Shown here: piece after piece, positions 9,277 to 19,684 of the stretch | Layout of the letters: every line of letters begins with the position of its first letter | Numbering within the stretch: the first letter of the stretch is position 1 | Source of the DNA: Clostridiales bacterium | Lineage (GTDB): Bacteria; Bacillota; Clostridia; Christensenellales; Pumilibacteraceae | Assembly: GCA_029066805.1 (NCBI GenBank) | Contig: JAIEFT010000016.1 | Span: forward strand, 1-63,814 | DNA length: 63,814 nt | Reading direction: 5' to 3' | Translations under genes and position numbers: made by a program | Notes under the pieces: generated by a model | What the model saw: only the letters and a program-made list of their open reading frames with translations | What the model was told of the DNA's origin: nothing | The model's database searches: none

Positions 9277-10329
9277 ATGGATAACAAAGCGAAAATTGAA
9301 CAATTCAGCCGCTCGATCGCCGAAATCAAGCAGGAGATCAAAAAGGACTTAGTCGGTCAGGACGATATTGTTAACAACGTTATTATAGCAATTATCGCCG
9401 GCGGCAACGTGCTACTCGAGGGCGTGCCGGGCGTAGGCAAAACGCGACTTGTCCGCGCGCTCGGCAAGGTGCTCAAGCTGCCGTTTTCGCGTATTCAGTT
9501 CACGCCCGACCTTATGCCGTCGGACGTGACGGGCACTAACGTCATAGAAAAGGACGAAAAGGGCAAGCTGCACTCTGTGTTCCGCAAAGGTCCGATTTTT
9601 GCCAATCTGGTGCTTGCCGACGAAATTAACCGCGCAACGCCCAAAACGCAGTCCGCCATGCTCGAGGTTATGCAAGAGCATAAGGTTACGGTCACTGGCG
9701 AAACACATAAGCTTGAAGAGCCGTTTTTCGTGCTTGCCACGCAAAACCCTATCGAGCAGGACGGTACATATCCTTTGCCAGAAGCGCAAATGGACAGGTT
9801 TATGTTCAAGCTGTTGGTCGGATTCCCGTCGGTGCGCGAGCTTGCCGAAATAGTCAACATGACGCAGGTCACGCTTGAAGAAACAGCCAATTCGGTCGTG
9901 GACGGAAAGACAATACTCGAAATGCGCGAGCTTGCCAAAACCGTGCTTGTGTTGCCCGACGTATTGTACTACGCCATGCGGCTTGTCGCGCGTACTCATC
10001 CCGAGCTTGACGAGTGTGGCGAAACCGCCAAGCGGTACATTAAGTACGGGTGCTCGCCGCGTGCTTGTCAGGCGTTTATTACGGCGGCAAAAGTGCGCGC
10101 GCTTATAGAGGGCAGATACAACGTGTCCTACGACGATATCGACGCGCTTGCGTATCCCATACTCCGTCACCGTATGAAAATCAATTACACCGCAGTCAAC
10201 GAGCGTTTGACAGTCGATGACGTTATTACCAAGCTCTTGATCGAGAACCAAAAGGACAAAGGTTCGGGCAAGCTGGACGATTTGCAGCCGAACGGCGACA
10301 ATCAGGACAGTAAGAGCGGGGACAACTGA
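9277..10329 (+). CDS. MoxR-family AAA+ ATPase
   Basis: 350 residues, preceded by AAAGAGG. Walker A is GVPGVGKT (residues ~48-55), Walker B is LVLADEIN (~113-120), and sensor 1 is ATQNP (~152). EAQMDRF and the lid domain follow as in AAA_3/MoxR proteins, and the length is typical. MoxR ATPases act as chaperones that assemble or activate VWA-domain partners using ATP. Here it is followed directly by a DUF58 protein and two VWA membrane proteins, the standard MoxR partner set. The last ~30 residues are a charged Gly/Asp/Lys tail. Confidence 0.92.
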   Translation: MDNKAKIEQFSRSIAEIKQEIKKDLVGQDDIVNNVIIAIIAGGNVLLEGVPGVGKTRLVRALGKVLKLPFSRIQFTPDLMPSDVTGTNVIEKDEKGKLHSVFRKGPIFANLVLADEINRATPKTQSAMLEVMQEHKVTVTGETHKLEEPFFVLATQNPIEQDGTYPLPEAQMDRFMFKLLVGFPSVRELAEIVNMTQVTLEETANSVVDGKTILEMRELAKTVLVLPDVLYYAMRLVARTHPELDECGETAKRYIKYGCSPRACQAFITAAKVRALIEGRYNVSYDDIDALAYPILRHRMKINYTAVNERLTVDDVITKLLIENQKDKGSGKLDDLQPNGDNQDSKSGDN

Positions 10330-10370
10330 TCGAATCAACTATATAACAAGCTTTTTTCAGTCGAGGGCAC

Positions 10371-11255
10371 ATGCCGAATTTGGTAATTGACGAGGCGTTT
10401 CTTCAGCGGGTAGAGCTGCTGCAGACCGTCCTAAAAAATAATATCGCCGGACTTTTCGGCGGTAATCACAAAAGCAGAACGTTTGGATCGTCCTGTGAGT
10501 TTGTCGATTACAGAAATTACGAGGCGGGTGACGATATTACCAAAATCGACTGGAATGCATATGCACGGTTTGAAAAACTGTATCTCAAGCTGTATCTGGA
10601 CGAGCGTCAGCTACACACCAAAATATACATAGACACAAGTCAGTCCATGGCGTTCGGCGACGGCAAAAAGGCGGAGACGGCACTCAAAATCGCCGCAACG
10701 CTTGCGTACCTTTCCGTTTCCGAGCTTGACCGCGTATCGATTTTTTCTGTTAAAAACAGCGAGGTCACGGAAATAATTTCCGGCATGGGCGGCAAGGAGA
10801 TGTACCTTGCAGAGATAGGCAAGCTAAACAATGTAGAGTTTTCCGGCGATTGCTTTATTAGCGACGGCATTATGCCCACGCACATCGGGTACGGCGACGG
10901 ATTGTCCGTCATAATATCCGATTTTCTAACCGACAACGATTATGAGGGCGCAATTGACGCGCTTACGGAAAAACGTCGCGATATTTTGGCTGTACAGGTT
11001 TTGTCCGACGAGGAGCTAAACCCTAAGGTTCGCGGCAAGAATGTTTTTTACGACAGCGAGAATGCGGCAAAAAGCTACCGCAAAAATATCAATAAGGACA
11101 TAATCCGCGCATACCGCGAAGCGGTTATGTACGTACAAAACCGCATCCGCGACTACTGCAATGCGCGCGGCGCGGAATACCTGCTTGTGCGCGCGGATAC
11201 GCCCATGGACGAGGTTTTCTTCGATAAGCTTACAATGATGGGGGTGGTGAAATGA
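10371..11255 (+). CDS. DUF58 domain protein (MoxR partner)
   Basis: 294 residues. The DUF58 signature is clear: RTFGSSCEFVDYRNYEAGDD followed by I-x-K-I-D-W-x-A-Y-A-R. A VWA-like metal-site motif DTSQSM (D-x-S-x-S) lies near residue 90. There is no signal peptide, so it is cytosolic or peripheral. Its stop codon overlaps the start of the BatA-like gene (ATGA, 11252-11255), indicating translational coupling. By family precedent it works with the MoxR ATPase and the VWA proteins in an envelope or stress-related complex. The substrate is unknown. Confidence 0.88.
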   Translation: MPNLVIDEAFLQRVELLQTVLKNNIAGLFGGNHKSRTFGSSCEFVDYRNYEAGDDITKIDWNAYARFEKLYLKLYLDERQLHTKIYIDTSQSMAFGDGKKAETALKIAATLAYLSVSELDRVSIFSVKNSEVTEIISGMGGKEMYLAEIGKLNNVEFSGDCFISDGIMPTHIGYGDGLSVIISDFLTDNDYEGAIDALTEKRRDILAVQVLSDEELNPKVRGKNVFYDSENAAKSYRKNINKDIIRAYREAVMYVQNRIRDYCNARGAEYLLVRADTPMDEVFFDKLTMMGVVK

Positions 11256-13144
11256 GCTTTTACTATCCTTTGGGACTTATCGGGCTTATAGGCGTGCCCA
11301 TTTTGGTTTTGATATACATAATCAAGTCCAAATACACCGAGCAAACCGTTGCGTCCACATATCTGTGGGAGCTTAGCGAAAAGTTCCTGAAAAAGAGAAA
11401 ACCCATATCCAAGCTGACAGGCATTATCACGCTTATATTGCAGATCCTTGCGGTGGTAATAGCGTCGCTTTTGGTTGCTCAGCCCGTATTTACTGTGCGC
11501 GGTTCGGCGCGTGATATTTATTTTGTTCTTGACGGCTCGGCAAGCATGAATACTGTCGAGGACGGAAAAACGCGGTTCGACCGTGCCAAAGAGCGCATTG
11601 TCGATATTATAGACGACGCGCGCAGCGGCAGTACATATTCGCTTATTTTTGTGGGCAGCTCTACCGACGTGCTGTTTGACGGTGTTACCGACAAGGCGCA
11701 GGCAAAGGCTAGCGTCAACCAGCTCAAGTCCGGTTGGTGTACGGACGATATGCCGTCCGCGTTATCCGTCGCACAGCAATACTACGACAATAACAGGTCG
11801 AGCATAGTGTATCTTGTTACCGACGCAAAACACAAAGTGGGAAACCTGTCGCTCATAGACGTATCGATGGGTGCGAATAATTGTGCTATTACCGATTGCG
11901 TATATCGCAAAACGGCAGGCGGCGTGATAGGCAGCGGCAAGGTAGTATCGTATTCCGCAGACGTCAATCTCACCGTCGCAATGTCTGTTGCGGAAACGGT
12001 CGGCGCGGACTATACGCGGGTGGCTACAGTAAAGGTGGAGTGCAAAAAGGGCGAGCCTGCGGACTTCGAGCTTATCGCCGACGTTGCGGAGTTCATTTCC
12101 GTGCGACTGGAAATCACTCAAGCCGACGCACTTAATGCGGATAACGCTGTTGTGCTGTACGACACTGCCAAAGCACAGGAGCGCAAGGTTTTGTTTGTTA
12201 ATAACACCGAGGACGGCACATATCTTGTAAACGCCATTAAAACATCGGGCGTGGCGCAGGTGGACGTAGTGTCGCCCAAGGCGTACAATGAGTCGCAGCT
12301 CAGCGGCTACGGCATGTACGTGTTTAACGGCTATACGCCGTTAAGCTTGCCGAAGAATGCGGCTATCTGGCTTGTTAACGGCATTGACGGCAGCGGTACG
12401 GGTTCGGGCGTAGGGTTTCGCGAGTACACCGAGCCGCGCGACAGCACAGGCCCGAACAGCTACTATAAGTGCGAGTACGAGCGCGGCGGCAGCTCGCAGG
12501 CGTTTAAGCTTTTGACAAAAAACCTTGTCGAGCGCAACGTGGTTGTGCGCCGCTATGCTCGGTACAGCATGGTCGGGTTCGAGACGGTGCTCAAGGTTGG
12601 CGGCGACCCGATCATTGCCGCGGGGCTTAACGAAAACAACGACAGACAGGTCGTGTTCGCGTTCGAGCTGGGCGATTCCAATCTCGGACTTATAGACGAC
12701 TTTTTGATTTTGGTGCGTAACCTGATGGATTATTCGTTCCCGGCAGTCATAGACTCCACGCTGTACGACTGCGGCGATATTATGAATGTGAACGTCGTGC
12801 CGGGCGCGGAAAGCATTGTCGTTACTTCTCCGTCGGGATTGAGCACTACGCTCGATACTCTGGACAACGATATTTGCGAGGTAGTGCTTACCGAAATGGG
12901 CACTTATACCGTAACCGCAAAAATTTCAGGCGCGGACGAGGACTCAGTGCTTTACGCATATGCGCGCGTGCCTGAGGCGGAGAGCGGTGTATCCGACGGG
13001 GAAACGCTCGTTTTGCGCGGCGAGCGCGAGTATAATTATTCCGACGGCTATTATGATAACCTGCTGGTGTTTTTCATTCTGATTGCAGTGATATTGCTGG
13101 CGGACTGGGGGGTGTATTGCTATGAGCAACATCAGCTTCGATAA
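11252..13144 (+). CDS. BatA-like VWA membrane protein
   Basis: 630 residues. The N-terminal BatA-type region has two hydrophobic segments (about residues 4-25 and 53-78). A VWA domain follows with an intact metal-site motif DGSASM (D-x-S-x-S, ~93-98). The middle part lacks recognisable motifs and may include a diverged glutamine-amidotransferase-like region, as in related aerotolerance proteins. A C-terminal membrane helix (~605-622) precedes a short Gln/His tail. It overlaps the DUF58 gene by 4 nt and the next VWA gene by 23 nt, so all three are translated from one mRNA. The VWA domain should face outside, between the membrane helices. Confidence 0.82.
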   Translation: MSFYYPLGLIGLIGVPILVLIYIIKSKYTEQTVASTYLWELSEKFLKKRKPISKLTGIITLILQILAVVIASLLVAQPVFTVRGSARDIYFVLDGSASMNTVEDGKTRFDRAKERIVDIIDDARSGSTYSLIFVGSSTDVLFDGVTDKAQAKASVNQLKSGWCTDDMPSALSVAQQYYDNNRSSIVYLVTDAKHKVGNLSLIDVSMGANNCAITDCVYRKTAGGVIGSGKVVSYSADVNLTVAMSVAETVGADYTRVATVKVECKKGEPADFELIADVAEFISVRLEITQADALNADNAVVLYDTAKAQERKVLFVNNTEDGTYLVNAIKTSGVAQVDVVSPKAYNESQLSGYGMYVFNGYTPLSLPKNAAIWLVNGIDGSGTGSGVGFREYTEPRDSTGPNSYYKCEYERGGSSQAFKLLTKNLVERNVVVRRYARYSMVGFETVLKVGGDPIIAAGLNENNDRQVVFAFELGDSNLGLIDDFLILVRNLMDYSFPAVIDSTLYDCGDIMNVNVVPGAESIVVTSPSGLSTTLDTLDNDICEVVLTEMGTYTVTAKISGADEDSVLYAYARVPEAESGVSDGETLVLRGEREYNYSDGYYDNLLVFFILIAVILLADWGVYCYEQHQLR

Positions 13145-15797
13145 TCCCTGGTTACTGTTTATCGCGCTGCCGCTGCTTGCAGCGGTGCTTGTACCGTTCT
13201 TTATTACCGTGCGCAAGGACAACGCCAATGCGCACAACATCGCGTCCATGTGTATTCACGCGGTAATGTGCATTTGCTTTACACTTGCCATAAGCGGTAT
13301 GTCGTTTGAAAAGGTTGTTACGGAAACCGAAGTATACGTGCTTGCCGACGTTTCGTATTCCTCGGAGCATACGCTCGACGAGGTGCAGAGCAATATTTAT
13401 AAAATAGAGGGCAAGCTGCCACGCAATTCGCGCATGGGCGTTATCTGCTTCGGCAGGGATTATAAACTGCTTTCCGATTTGGGCGAGAGCGTTCCCGATG
13501 TAACTAAAGCGGAAATTGACCGCAGCGCGACGGACATAGCCTCGGCATTGCGCTATGCGGGCAACCTGTTTGACGACAACGTGATCAAACGCATAATAGT
13601 TATTACCGACGGCGCGGAAACGGTTGCAAACAACAACGTTATTAAGGTTGTCGGCACACTGAGGGAAAACGGTGTGTACGTTGACGCCGTGTATCTCGAT
13701 AACAAGCTGCCCGCCGACGTGAAGGAAGTCCAGATCGACGGCGCGGACGCTACGCACTGTACATACCTTGACAAAGCGGAATCCGTTGACATACTTGTTC
13801 GCGCCAACTGCGGCGGCGGGCGAATAGACGGATATATCAATCTCTTTAAAAACGGCGAGCAGGAGATCAAAAGATCTGTCAGTCTTTATGACGGGCTCAA
13901 TGTCGTTACGCTGCCTCTTTCTACCGCAGAAATAGGGACGTTCGACTACGAGGTGACGGTGGAAACAGCTGCCGAGTCCGACGACTACACGCCGTATAAT
14001 AATTCGTGCATGTTTACTCAGCTTATAACCGATGAGCGCAAAATCCTTTATATTGGCACAACTGCGGCGGACGTCGCAGCAGGCAGGCGCATTTACGGCA
14101 ACGATAATGTCGATTACATCACCGACACCGAAGAAGTCCCGCTTTCGGTAGAACAGCTTTGCGTGTACGACGAGATAGCGCTTTGCAATTTTGATGTACG
14201 TACGCTACGCTCCGCCGACATGTTTACGTCAAGCCTGACCGCGCTTGTCGACGACTATGGCAAAACGCTTACCACTTACGGCAACACGTTCGTTCAAGAA
14301 AATAACGGCGAGGACACGCTCGACAACGCCGCTTTGCGTCAGCTTGCCTCGTTGTTGCCGGTCAATATAGGCAATCCCGATCAAGATACTCGACTGTTTG
14401 CAATTGTTTTGGATATTTCGATCAGCATGAACTTTGCGAGCAGGTTTGGCGTGGCTAAGCGCGCGGCAAAGGAGCTGCTCAACGTGCTTAATCCGACGGA
14501 CATGGTTATGGTCGTCGGCTTTTCCGGCGGGGTAAAGGAACTGCTTCAGCCCACATACCTAACCGCGGTTACTGCTATAAAGAACGAGATTGACAAAGCT
14601 TCGGCGGAAAACGGCACAAATCTTTCCGCCGCGCTCAAGCATACGTACGATCTAATGCCGTCGCGATTCCACGACAAGCGCGTTATCATCATTTCCGACG
14701 GCATGAACCCGTCGAGTGACAATGCAGCCGCTAAACAATGGGCAAACACCATGACGCAGGAGAAGATTGCCGTTTCGGCGATCGGCATTTACGCCGACAG
14801 TGCGGGCGACAGCTTGCTCAAAGAAATAGTGTACAACGCGTATGCCGGCAGCTCGGTGTTCTACAAGAACATCGCGCGCGAGCAGGATATAGACGTCACA
14901 ATATCCGACATACAAGGCGATACAAGCGAGGTGCGTATAGAGGGCGATATTTACGCCGTGTCTGTAAAACGTTCGGACGAGGCAGTGGTGCGCGGCATTG
15001 AAAGCATAAATTCCGTGCGAGGATTCTGGTACAATTCCGCAAAGGACGAGGACAGAGTTACAACCGTTCTTACCGCCAAATACTTCCGCGACAGGGTTAC
15101 GTCGTTCGACGTGCCGCTGTACGCGTACAGGAGCGGGGGCAAGGGCAAGGGAAAGGTCGCGTCGTTCCTATCCGATATATCTTCCGACTGGACTTACGGC
15201 TGGACGGACGGGTCGAATGGCGGCAAGTTCCTATCCAATATCCCCGACGCTACTTTGCCCGACGAGCGTGTTACTACGCCGTTTGTTGTTGCGGTAGAGG
15301 GTAACGGTACGTCCACAACGATCAAGGTCAAGACGTCGGCGACTTTGCAAAACAGCGTTGATTTTACCGTCGCGCTCACCGATACCAACGGACTTGTTTC
15401 ACAAAAACCGCTTGTCTACGATTCGGGCACATATTCCGCGACGTTCGCTACCGACGCGCCCGGCAGATATTCCGTACATGTCGATTATGCGTACTTGGAT
15501 TTGCATTTCCAATCCGACGCGGATTTTTCCGTTCCGTACTATGCCGAGTATGACAGTTTTGCCACGCACAGTAGGTCGTATCTGTACAGACTGCTAACTA
15601 CAGGCGGCAGGATTTTGGATCTTGACGCCGTGGCGACAATAGAAAACACCGATTCCGAGTACACCACGTACACCTTCAGCTTTATGCTTCCGCTAATGAT
15701 TCTTTGTGCGGTGTTGTTCGTGATAGACGTTATAATAAGGCAGCTCAAGTGGAAGGACGTGACTTCGTTCTTTTCGGGGTTAAGGAGGCGCAAATGA
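13122..15797 (+). CDS. Double-VWA membrane protein
   Basis: 891 residues. Two N-terminal hydrophobic segments (~10-30, ~46-64) are followed by a first VWA-like domain with ADVSYSS (D-x-S-x-S). A second VWA domain near residue 425 carries LDISISM (D-x-S-x-S) and the later T/D ligand region (NGTNLSAAL, IISDGMN). A C-terminal transmembrane helix (~857-875) ends in a basic tail. This arrangement resembles large VWA/GATase-like membrane proteins found beside MoxR and BatA. Two intact metal-site motifs in one chain suggest two separate binding sites. It overlaps the previous gene by 23 nt and the next by 4 nt. Confidence 0.78.
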   Translation: MSNISFDNPWLLFIALPLLAAVLVPFFITVRKDNANAHNIASMCIHAVMCICFTLAISGMSFEKVVTETEVYVLADVSYSSEHTLDEVQSNIYKIEGKLPRNSRMGVICFGRDYKLLSDLGESVPDVTKAEIDRSATDIASALRYAGNLFDDNVIKRIIVITDGAETVANNNVIKVVGTLRENGVYVDAVYLDNKLPADVKEVQIDGADATHCTYLDKAESVDILVRANCGGGRIDGYINLFKNGEQEIKRSVSLYDGLNVVTLPLSTAEIGTFDYEVTVETAAESDDYTPYNNSCMFTQLITDERKILYIGTTAADVAAGRRIYGNDNVDYITDTEEVPLSVEQLCVYDEIALCNFDVRTLRSADMFTSSLTALVDDYGKTLTTYGNTFVQENNGEDTLDNAALRQLASLLPVNIGNPDQDTRLFAIVLDISISMNFASRFGVAKRAAKELLNVLNPTDMVMVVGFSGGVKELLQPTYLTAVTAIKNEIDKASAENGTNLSAALKHTYDLMPSRFHDKRVIIISDGMNPSSDNAAAKQWANTMTQEKIAVSAIGIYADSAGDSLLKEIVYNAYAGSSVFYKNIAREQDIDVTISDIQGDTSEVRIEGDIYAVSVKRSDEAVVRGIESINSVRGFWYNSAKDEDRVTTVLTAKYFRDRVTSFDVPLYAYRSGGKGKGKVASFLSDISSDWTYGWTDGSNGGKFLSNIPDATLPDERVTTPFVVAVEGNGTSTTIKVKTSATLQNSVDFTVALTDTNGLVSQKPLVYDSGTYSATFATDAPGRYSVHVDYAYLDLHFQSDADFSVPYYAEYDSFATHSRSYLYRLLTTGGRILDLDAVATIENTDSEYTTYTFSFMLPLMILCAVLFVIDVIIRQLKWKDVTSFFSGLRRRK

Positions 15798-17212
15798 AAA
15801 CAAGATTATCATTGTTGATCGTCATACTTTTGTGCGTCGCTTTATGTCTTTCGGGCTGCGGGCTCGGCAGCTATATCGAAAACGGCAACCGCCCCGGTTT
15901 TGAACCAGTAATCCCAAGCGATCCGAATGACCCTGACAATCCCGAATTACCCGATAGCGATTATACTGTATCGGTATTCTATAACAATTCCGCATATTTG
16001 CCGGGCGAGAACGATGTGTTTGTGGTGTGGCGAAACGACAGGGGAATAAAACGTGTTCCTCTCGGCGCTGACGGCAAGGCAAACGCCGGCGCGCTGGACG
16101 GGAATTATGCGGTGTATCTGGAGGGCTTGCCCGATACATACGCGTATAATCCGAGCGCATATACCGCTACCTCCGACGAGCGGAAAATTACCATACTGCT
16201 CACTGAGATCAGAACACCCGAAAGCGGCAACGGCGGTGGTTTGTACATAAACAACGGTTGCTATTCTGTCAGGTACGACGGTACATACCGCGCAGTGATT
16301 ACGCGTCCCGACGAGTACAAGTATTACGAATATTCGCCGACCGCGCCCGGCGTTTACGCCGTGGAATCGTGGGTGAACGCCTACGCAAACGACGTGAACC
16401 CGGTGCTTGGGCTGTACGGCGGAAGCATAGGATATAAATGGTTGGAAATGACTTTGGACGACGGCGGATTTTCGCTCAGCGGCGGTTACACCAAAAATTT
16501 CCGTAATGAATACAGAGTAACCGCCAACGAAGTGGGGCAATCGTTCACATTTGCCGTAAGCGCGGAAAGCAAGACTTTGGACTATCCGCTTACCGTCGAC
16601 TTTGCCATAACATATATGGGCGAGTATGTCAGTCCCGATTCGGACGTCCGCGCAGTTCGCGCTAAAGAGGCGTATACCAAAGCCTTGGACAAAAAACCGG
16701 GCGAAACGCTCACTTATGCCGACTTCGGCACTAAGATTTTTGACGCCGACAACTTCAGGTACAACGAGAATACCGGATTCTATCACTATTACAGCGCGGA
16801 GCTTTACGGTGACGACAGCTACGGCTACGGCAAAAACTACGGACCAATTTTGTGTTGCGCGCTTAATAGGAACTTGCCGAGCTATACTATAACAAGCCTG
16901 TACAGTGCAAACGCTACGGGGCTCGGCGGCGGAAGTAATTATTTGATTCTTTACAATCAGTGGCTTGAGGAAGAACAAAAGTATGTTGTAAAGGACTATA
17001 CCGCATTTATTCGCGAGGACTATTTCAGAGTATGCAACCGCGACGGCGTTTGCTATGTCACGGAGGAGCTGAAACAGTTTTTGCAGGGTTTTGCCGAAAA
17101 TCAATCGCTGTGGACGGATGGCGTCGGCGCGGGCAACGGCACGCCCGAAAGACTGGGCTATTTCGCTAAGCAGGACGCGCTGTGGCTGTTTGCATGCTGT
17201 TTGTACTTATAA
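15794..17212 (+). CDS. Lipoprotein at end of MoxR/VWA operon
   Basis: 472 residues from ATG 15794. This start is preferred because AAGGAGG lies at 15782-15788 and ATGA overlaps the previous stop, although the frame is open further upstream. The signal peptide is MKTRLSLLIVILLCVALC followed by lipobox LSGC, and a Pro/Asp/Asn-rich linker follows (DPNDPDNPELPDSDY). The rest is Tyr/Gly/Asn-rich and contains no motif I recognise. Translational coupling to the double-VWA gene suggests it is an extracytoplasmic partner or ligand of the VWA proteins. Confidence 0.75.
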   Translation: MKTRLSLLIVILLCVALCLSGCGLGSYIENGNRPGFEPVIPSDPNDPDNPELPDSDYTVSVFYNNSAYLPGENDVFVVWRNDRGIKRVPLGADGKANAGALDGNYAVYLEGLPDTYAYNPSAYTATSDERKITILLTEIRTPESGNGGGLYINNGCYSVRYDGTYRAVITRPDEYKYYEYSPTAPGVYAVESWVNAYANDVNPVLGLYGGSIGYKWLEMTLDDGGFSLSGGYTKNFRNEYRVTANEVGQSFTFAVSAESKTLDYPLTVDFAITYMGEYVSPDSDVRAVRAKEAYTKALDKKPGETLTYADFGTKIFDADNFRYNENTGFYHYYSAELYGDDSYGYGKNYGPILCCALNRNLPSYTITSLYSANATGLGGGSNYLILYNQWLEEEQKYVVKDYTAFIREDYFRVCNRDGVCYVTEELKQFLQGFAENQSLWTDGVGAGNGTPERLGYFAKQDALWLFACCLYL

Positions 17213-17214
17213 GC

Positions 17215-17243
17215 TTGACGGCGGCGACAAAATCGCTTACAAT
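17215..17243 (+). promoter_or_regulatory. Sigma-A promoter of the Ig-like lipoprotein
   Basis: TTGACG (17215-17220), 17-bp spacer and TACAAT (17238-17243). It starts just after the stop codon at 17212, so the next gene can be expressed separately from the MoxR/VWA operon. Confidence 0.75.
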
Positions 17244-17275
17244 ATAGATGTTTACTTTTGACGAGGTATTGTAAC

Positions 17276-19582
17276 ATGAAAAAATCTTCGAGATTGGTAT
17301 TTGTATTACTGCTTGTGTTGGCGACGACGCTTGGCGTTTTCGGCTTTGTCGCTTGCGGCGGCAGATCGATAGAGAGCTTGACTGTAAAAAACGCTAAAAT
17401 CGATTTTATAGTAGGCGACGAGTTTGAGCTTGGGGAAAGCTTTTCCGTTGTTGCAAAATACTCCGACGGAACAGATGCCGATGTTACAAAAGACGTTTCG
17501 GTGCGGCAGGAGAGCGGCTTTGATATGTCGGTTGCAGGCGAGTATCAAATAACGATAAGCTACGACGGCAAAAAGGTTGTGTATTCGATTTATGTCAGCG
17601 GATTTGATAATACGCTGAAAAAAATCGAGCTTGATACAACAGCCGCCAAACTCAATTATCAATTGGGCGACGAGCTTTCCTATGACGGTCTTGTAGTAAA
17701 AACCACGTACGAGAACGCGCAGGGTCGGCTTATTGAGTCGACTGCCGCGAGTATTAAAGATTTTTCGGTTGTTATCACAGATAAAAACGGCAATACCACC
17801 GACGAAAGCTTTTCGGGCTTGGGCGAGTACACCGTCACTATTTCCAAGGACAGCGTATCTGCGTCGTATAATGTTGCGGTAGACGGTATAAACATTTCCG
17901 GCGTGCAGGGCGCGCTCAACGTTGGCAGGGTGTTTAATAGCGAGGTAGTTTCAGGCACGCAAAATCTTTACGGCGCTCTGCACGGCGGCGAGCTGTATGA
18001 CGACTACGAATATACGTATAAATTCGGCAACAACTACACGTATGTTATGCAAAAGGGCGGCGGCGAGACGTACGAATATCATTACAGCATGGACGGCGGC
18101 GACCTGTTTTGCGTAACGCATAAGACCGGTAAAATCGTTCCTAACGGCGCTGTCAATGCGGATATGATAAACGGCGCGCCTATCGATCTTTGGTATCACT
18201 TTAAAACCGAATACGGCATAGAGCATGCGCTTATCAGCCTGTACAAGAGCGCTAGGGAATGTACCAATAAAGATTTGGTCGAGACTGCGGACGAAAGCAC
18301 GAGGCGGTATTCGTTCAAGTTCTCCGGGCTTATGCTGCGTTCTAGCATTTCGGACTATTACGAAACAACGGTCAGCTTTACGCTCGGCGAAAAGTATAAT
18401 ATAGCGACTGCGGAGATCGTTCAGGACTATTACGAAAACAACAGCGATTATGCGGGCGCTGCCGATTATTCTCCCAGCTTTGTCACGGATAGCAACGGTA
18501 TAACCGTGCCGAACAAAGCTTTTTCGAGCAGGCTCAAAGTCGTGATTGCGCAAACCGCAGGCGAGCGTAAGGAGAGCAATCCGTACAGCGCAGATATGTT
18601 CAAATTCAAATCCTTCGACTTGGTTTATAAAGGAAAGGTAATCGAGGACGGCGGCGAGATTGCATGCGACATGTCCGATAAACGCATATCCGTAACAATC
18701 GCCAACATATTGCCCGAAACCGCCGATTTCAGTCAGGACGTGATGTTCTTTAACGACGGTGCGTACTCGGGTGACGTTAACAGCGCGATAATGCTCAATG
18801 CCGAGGGGTATCTGGCGTACAGAAACAGCAACAATTCGAATGTAATTTCTATCACGCTGCGCAACGGCGGTGTGTGGAAGCTGATCATAAAAACCGAAAA
18901 CGTCACCAAAACGATAACGCTCAACGTGACGGGTGTTGCTCCCGACAGCATGGACGCGCAAATACGCAACGACTCGACAGGCGTATTCTATCACGGCGAA
19001 AGCAAAACGGTAGCCCTGAACGGAACGGTCAACTTTTGCGGCAGCGTAAACAAGTACGCCAACGCCGAACAAACGGCGGAAATTGTTTCCTCCAACAAAG
19101 ACAGCGCAAAGATAGAAAAAGTAACAAAAGACGGTCAGACGTACTACGCATTCTCCGCAACGCAGGAAGGCGTGTATAAGGTTCGCATAACGTCGGTCGC
19201 AAATCCCGAACTTTCGTGTTCGTTCACGGTTACCGTTATGGATATGCCCGATTATGCGGCGATACTGATAGGAAAATACTCCGTTCAGTCATTGGAGGGC
19301 AATATCTACGAGCTTGAGTTTTCGCCCGAAAACGACGGCGAACAAATCAAAGGCTCGGTCAAGGTCACTAAAACGCCGACATTTGACGATAACACGCCCG
19401 ACACCGATAATGCTACAACGCAAGTTATTTCGTACGAAGTGAACTTTGAGTATTTGGAAATCGATCTCAATCCCGTATCGGGAGCGAATATGGGAATACT
19501 GCTTTCTGTCAACGCCGACGGCGAGCTTGTATTAACCGATCAGTACGATAACGAGTATATTTTGAAAGCGGAAAACGAATAA
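17276..19582 (+). CDS. Lipoprotein with bacterial Ig-like domains
   Basis: 768 residues from ATG 17276. A GAGG lies ~10 nt upstream, and a TTG at 17258 is a less likely start. The lipoprotein signal ends FGFVACGG. Two N-terminal Big-type Ig-like modules are visible: IESLTVKNAKIDFIVGDEF ... GEYQITISYDGKKV, and LKKIELDTTAAKLNYQLGDE ... GEYTVTIS. The central part is unassigned and the C-terminus has another Ig-like stretch (GVYKVRITSVANPELSCSF). It is presumably a membrane-anchored surface protein. No catalytic residues are recognised. Confidence 0.75.
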   Translation: MKKSSRLVFVLLLVLATTLGVFGFVACGGRSIESLTVKNAKIDFIVGDEFELGESFSVVAKYSDGTDADVTKDVSVRQESGFDMSVAGEYQITISYDGKKVVYSIYVSGFDNTLKKIELDTTAAKLNYQLGDELSYDGLVVKTTYENAQGRLIESTAASIKDFSVVITDKNGNTTDESFSGLGEYTVTISKDSVSASYNVAVDGINISGVQGALNVGRVFNSEVVSGTQNLYGALHGGELYDDYEYTYKFGNNYTYVMQKGGGETYEYHYSMDGGDLFCVTHKTGKIVPNGAVNADMINGAPIDLWYHFKTEYGIEHALISLYKSARECTNKDLVETADESTRRYSFKFSGLMLRSSISDYYETTVSFTLGEKYNIATAEIVQDYYENNSDYAGAADYSPSFVTDSNGITVPNKAFSSRLKVVIAQTAGERKESNPYSADMFKFKSFDLVYKGKVIEDGGEIACDMSDKRISVTIANILPETADFSQDVMFFNDGAYSGDVNSAIMLNAEGYLAYRNSNNSNVISITLRNGGVWKLIIKTENVTKTITLNVTGVAPDSMDAQIRNDSTGVFYHGESKTVALNGTVNFCGSVNKYANAEQTAEIVSSNKDSAKIEKVTKDGQTYYAFSATQEGVYKVRITSVANPELSCSFTVTVMDMPDYAAILIGKYSVQSLEGNIYELEFSPENDGEQIKGSVKVTKTPTFDDNTPDTDNATTQVISYEVNFEYLEIDLNPVSGANMGILLSVNADGELVLTDQYDNEYILKAENE

Positions 19583-19684
19583 GAAACGCGCTATGCGATT
19601 TTTGGCGACTATGTTGTGCGACTACTAATAGGGAACAGCCAATCAACCTTGCTGCTCTGACTCGCCGATAATAAACAGTGCTTT

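Noticed and set aside
15947..17104. 385-codon minus-strand frame opposite the operon-terminal lipoprotein
   Set aside because: No family resemblance and no start signals. The plus-strand frame has a lipobox, a ribosome binding site and overlap with the operon.
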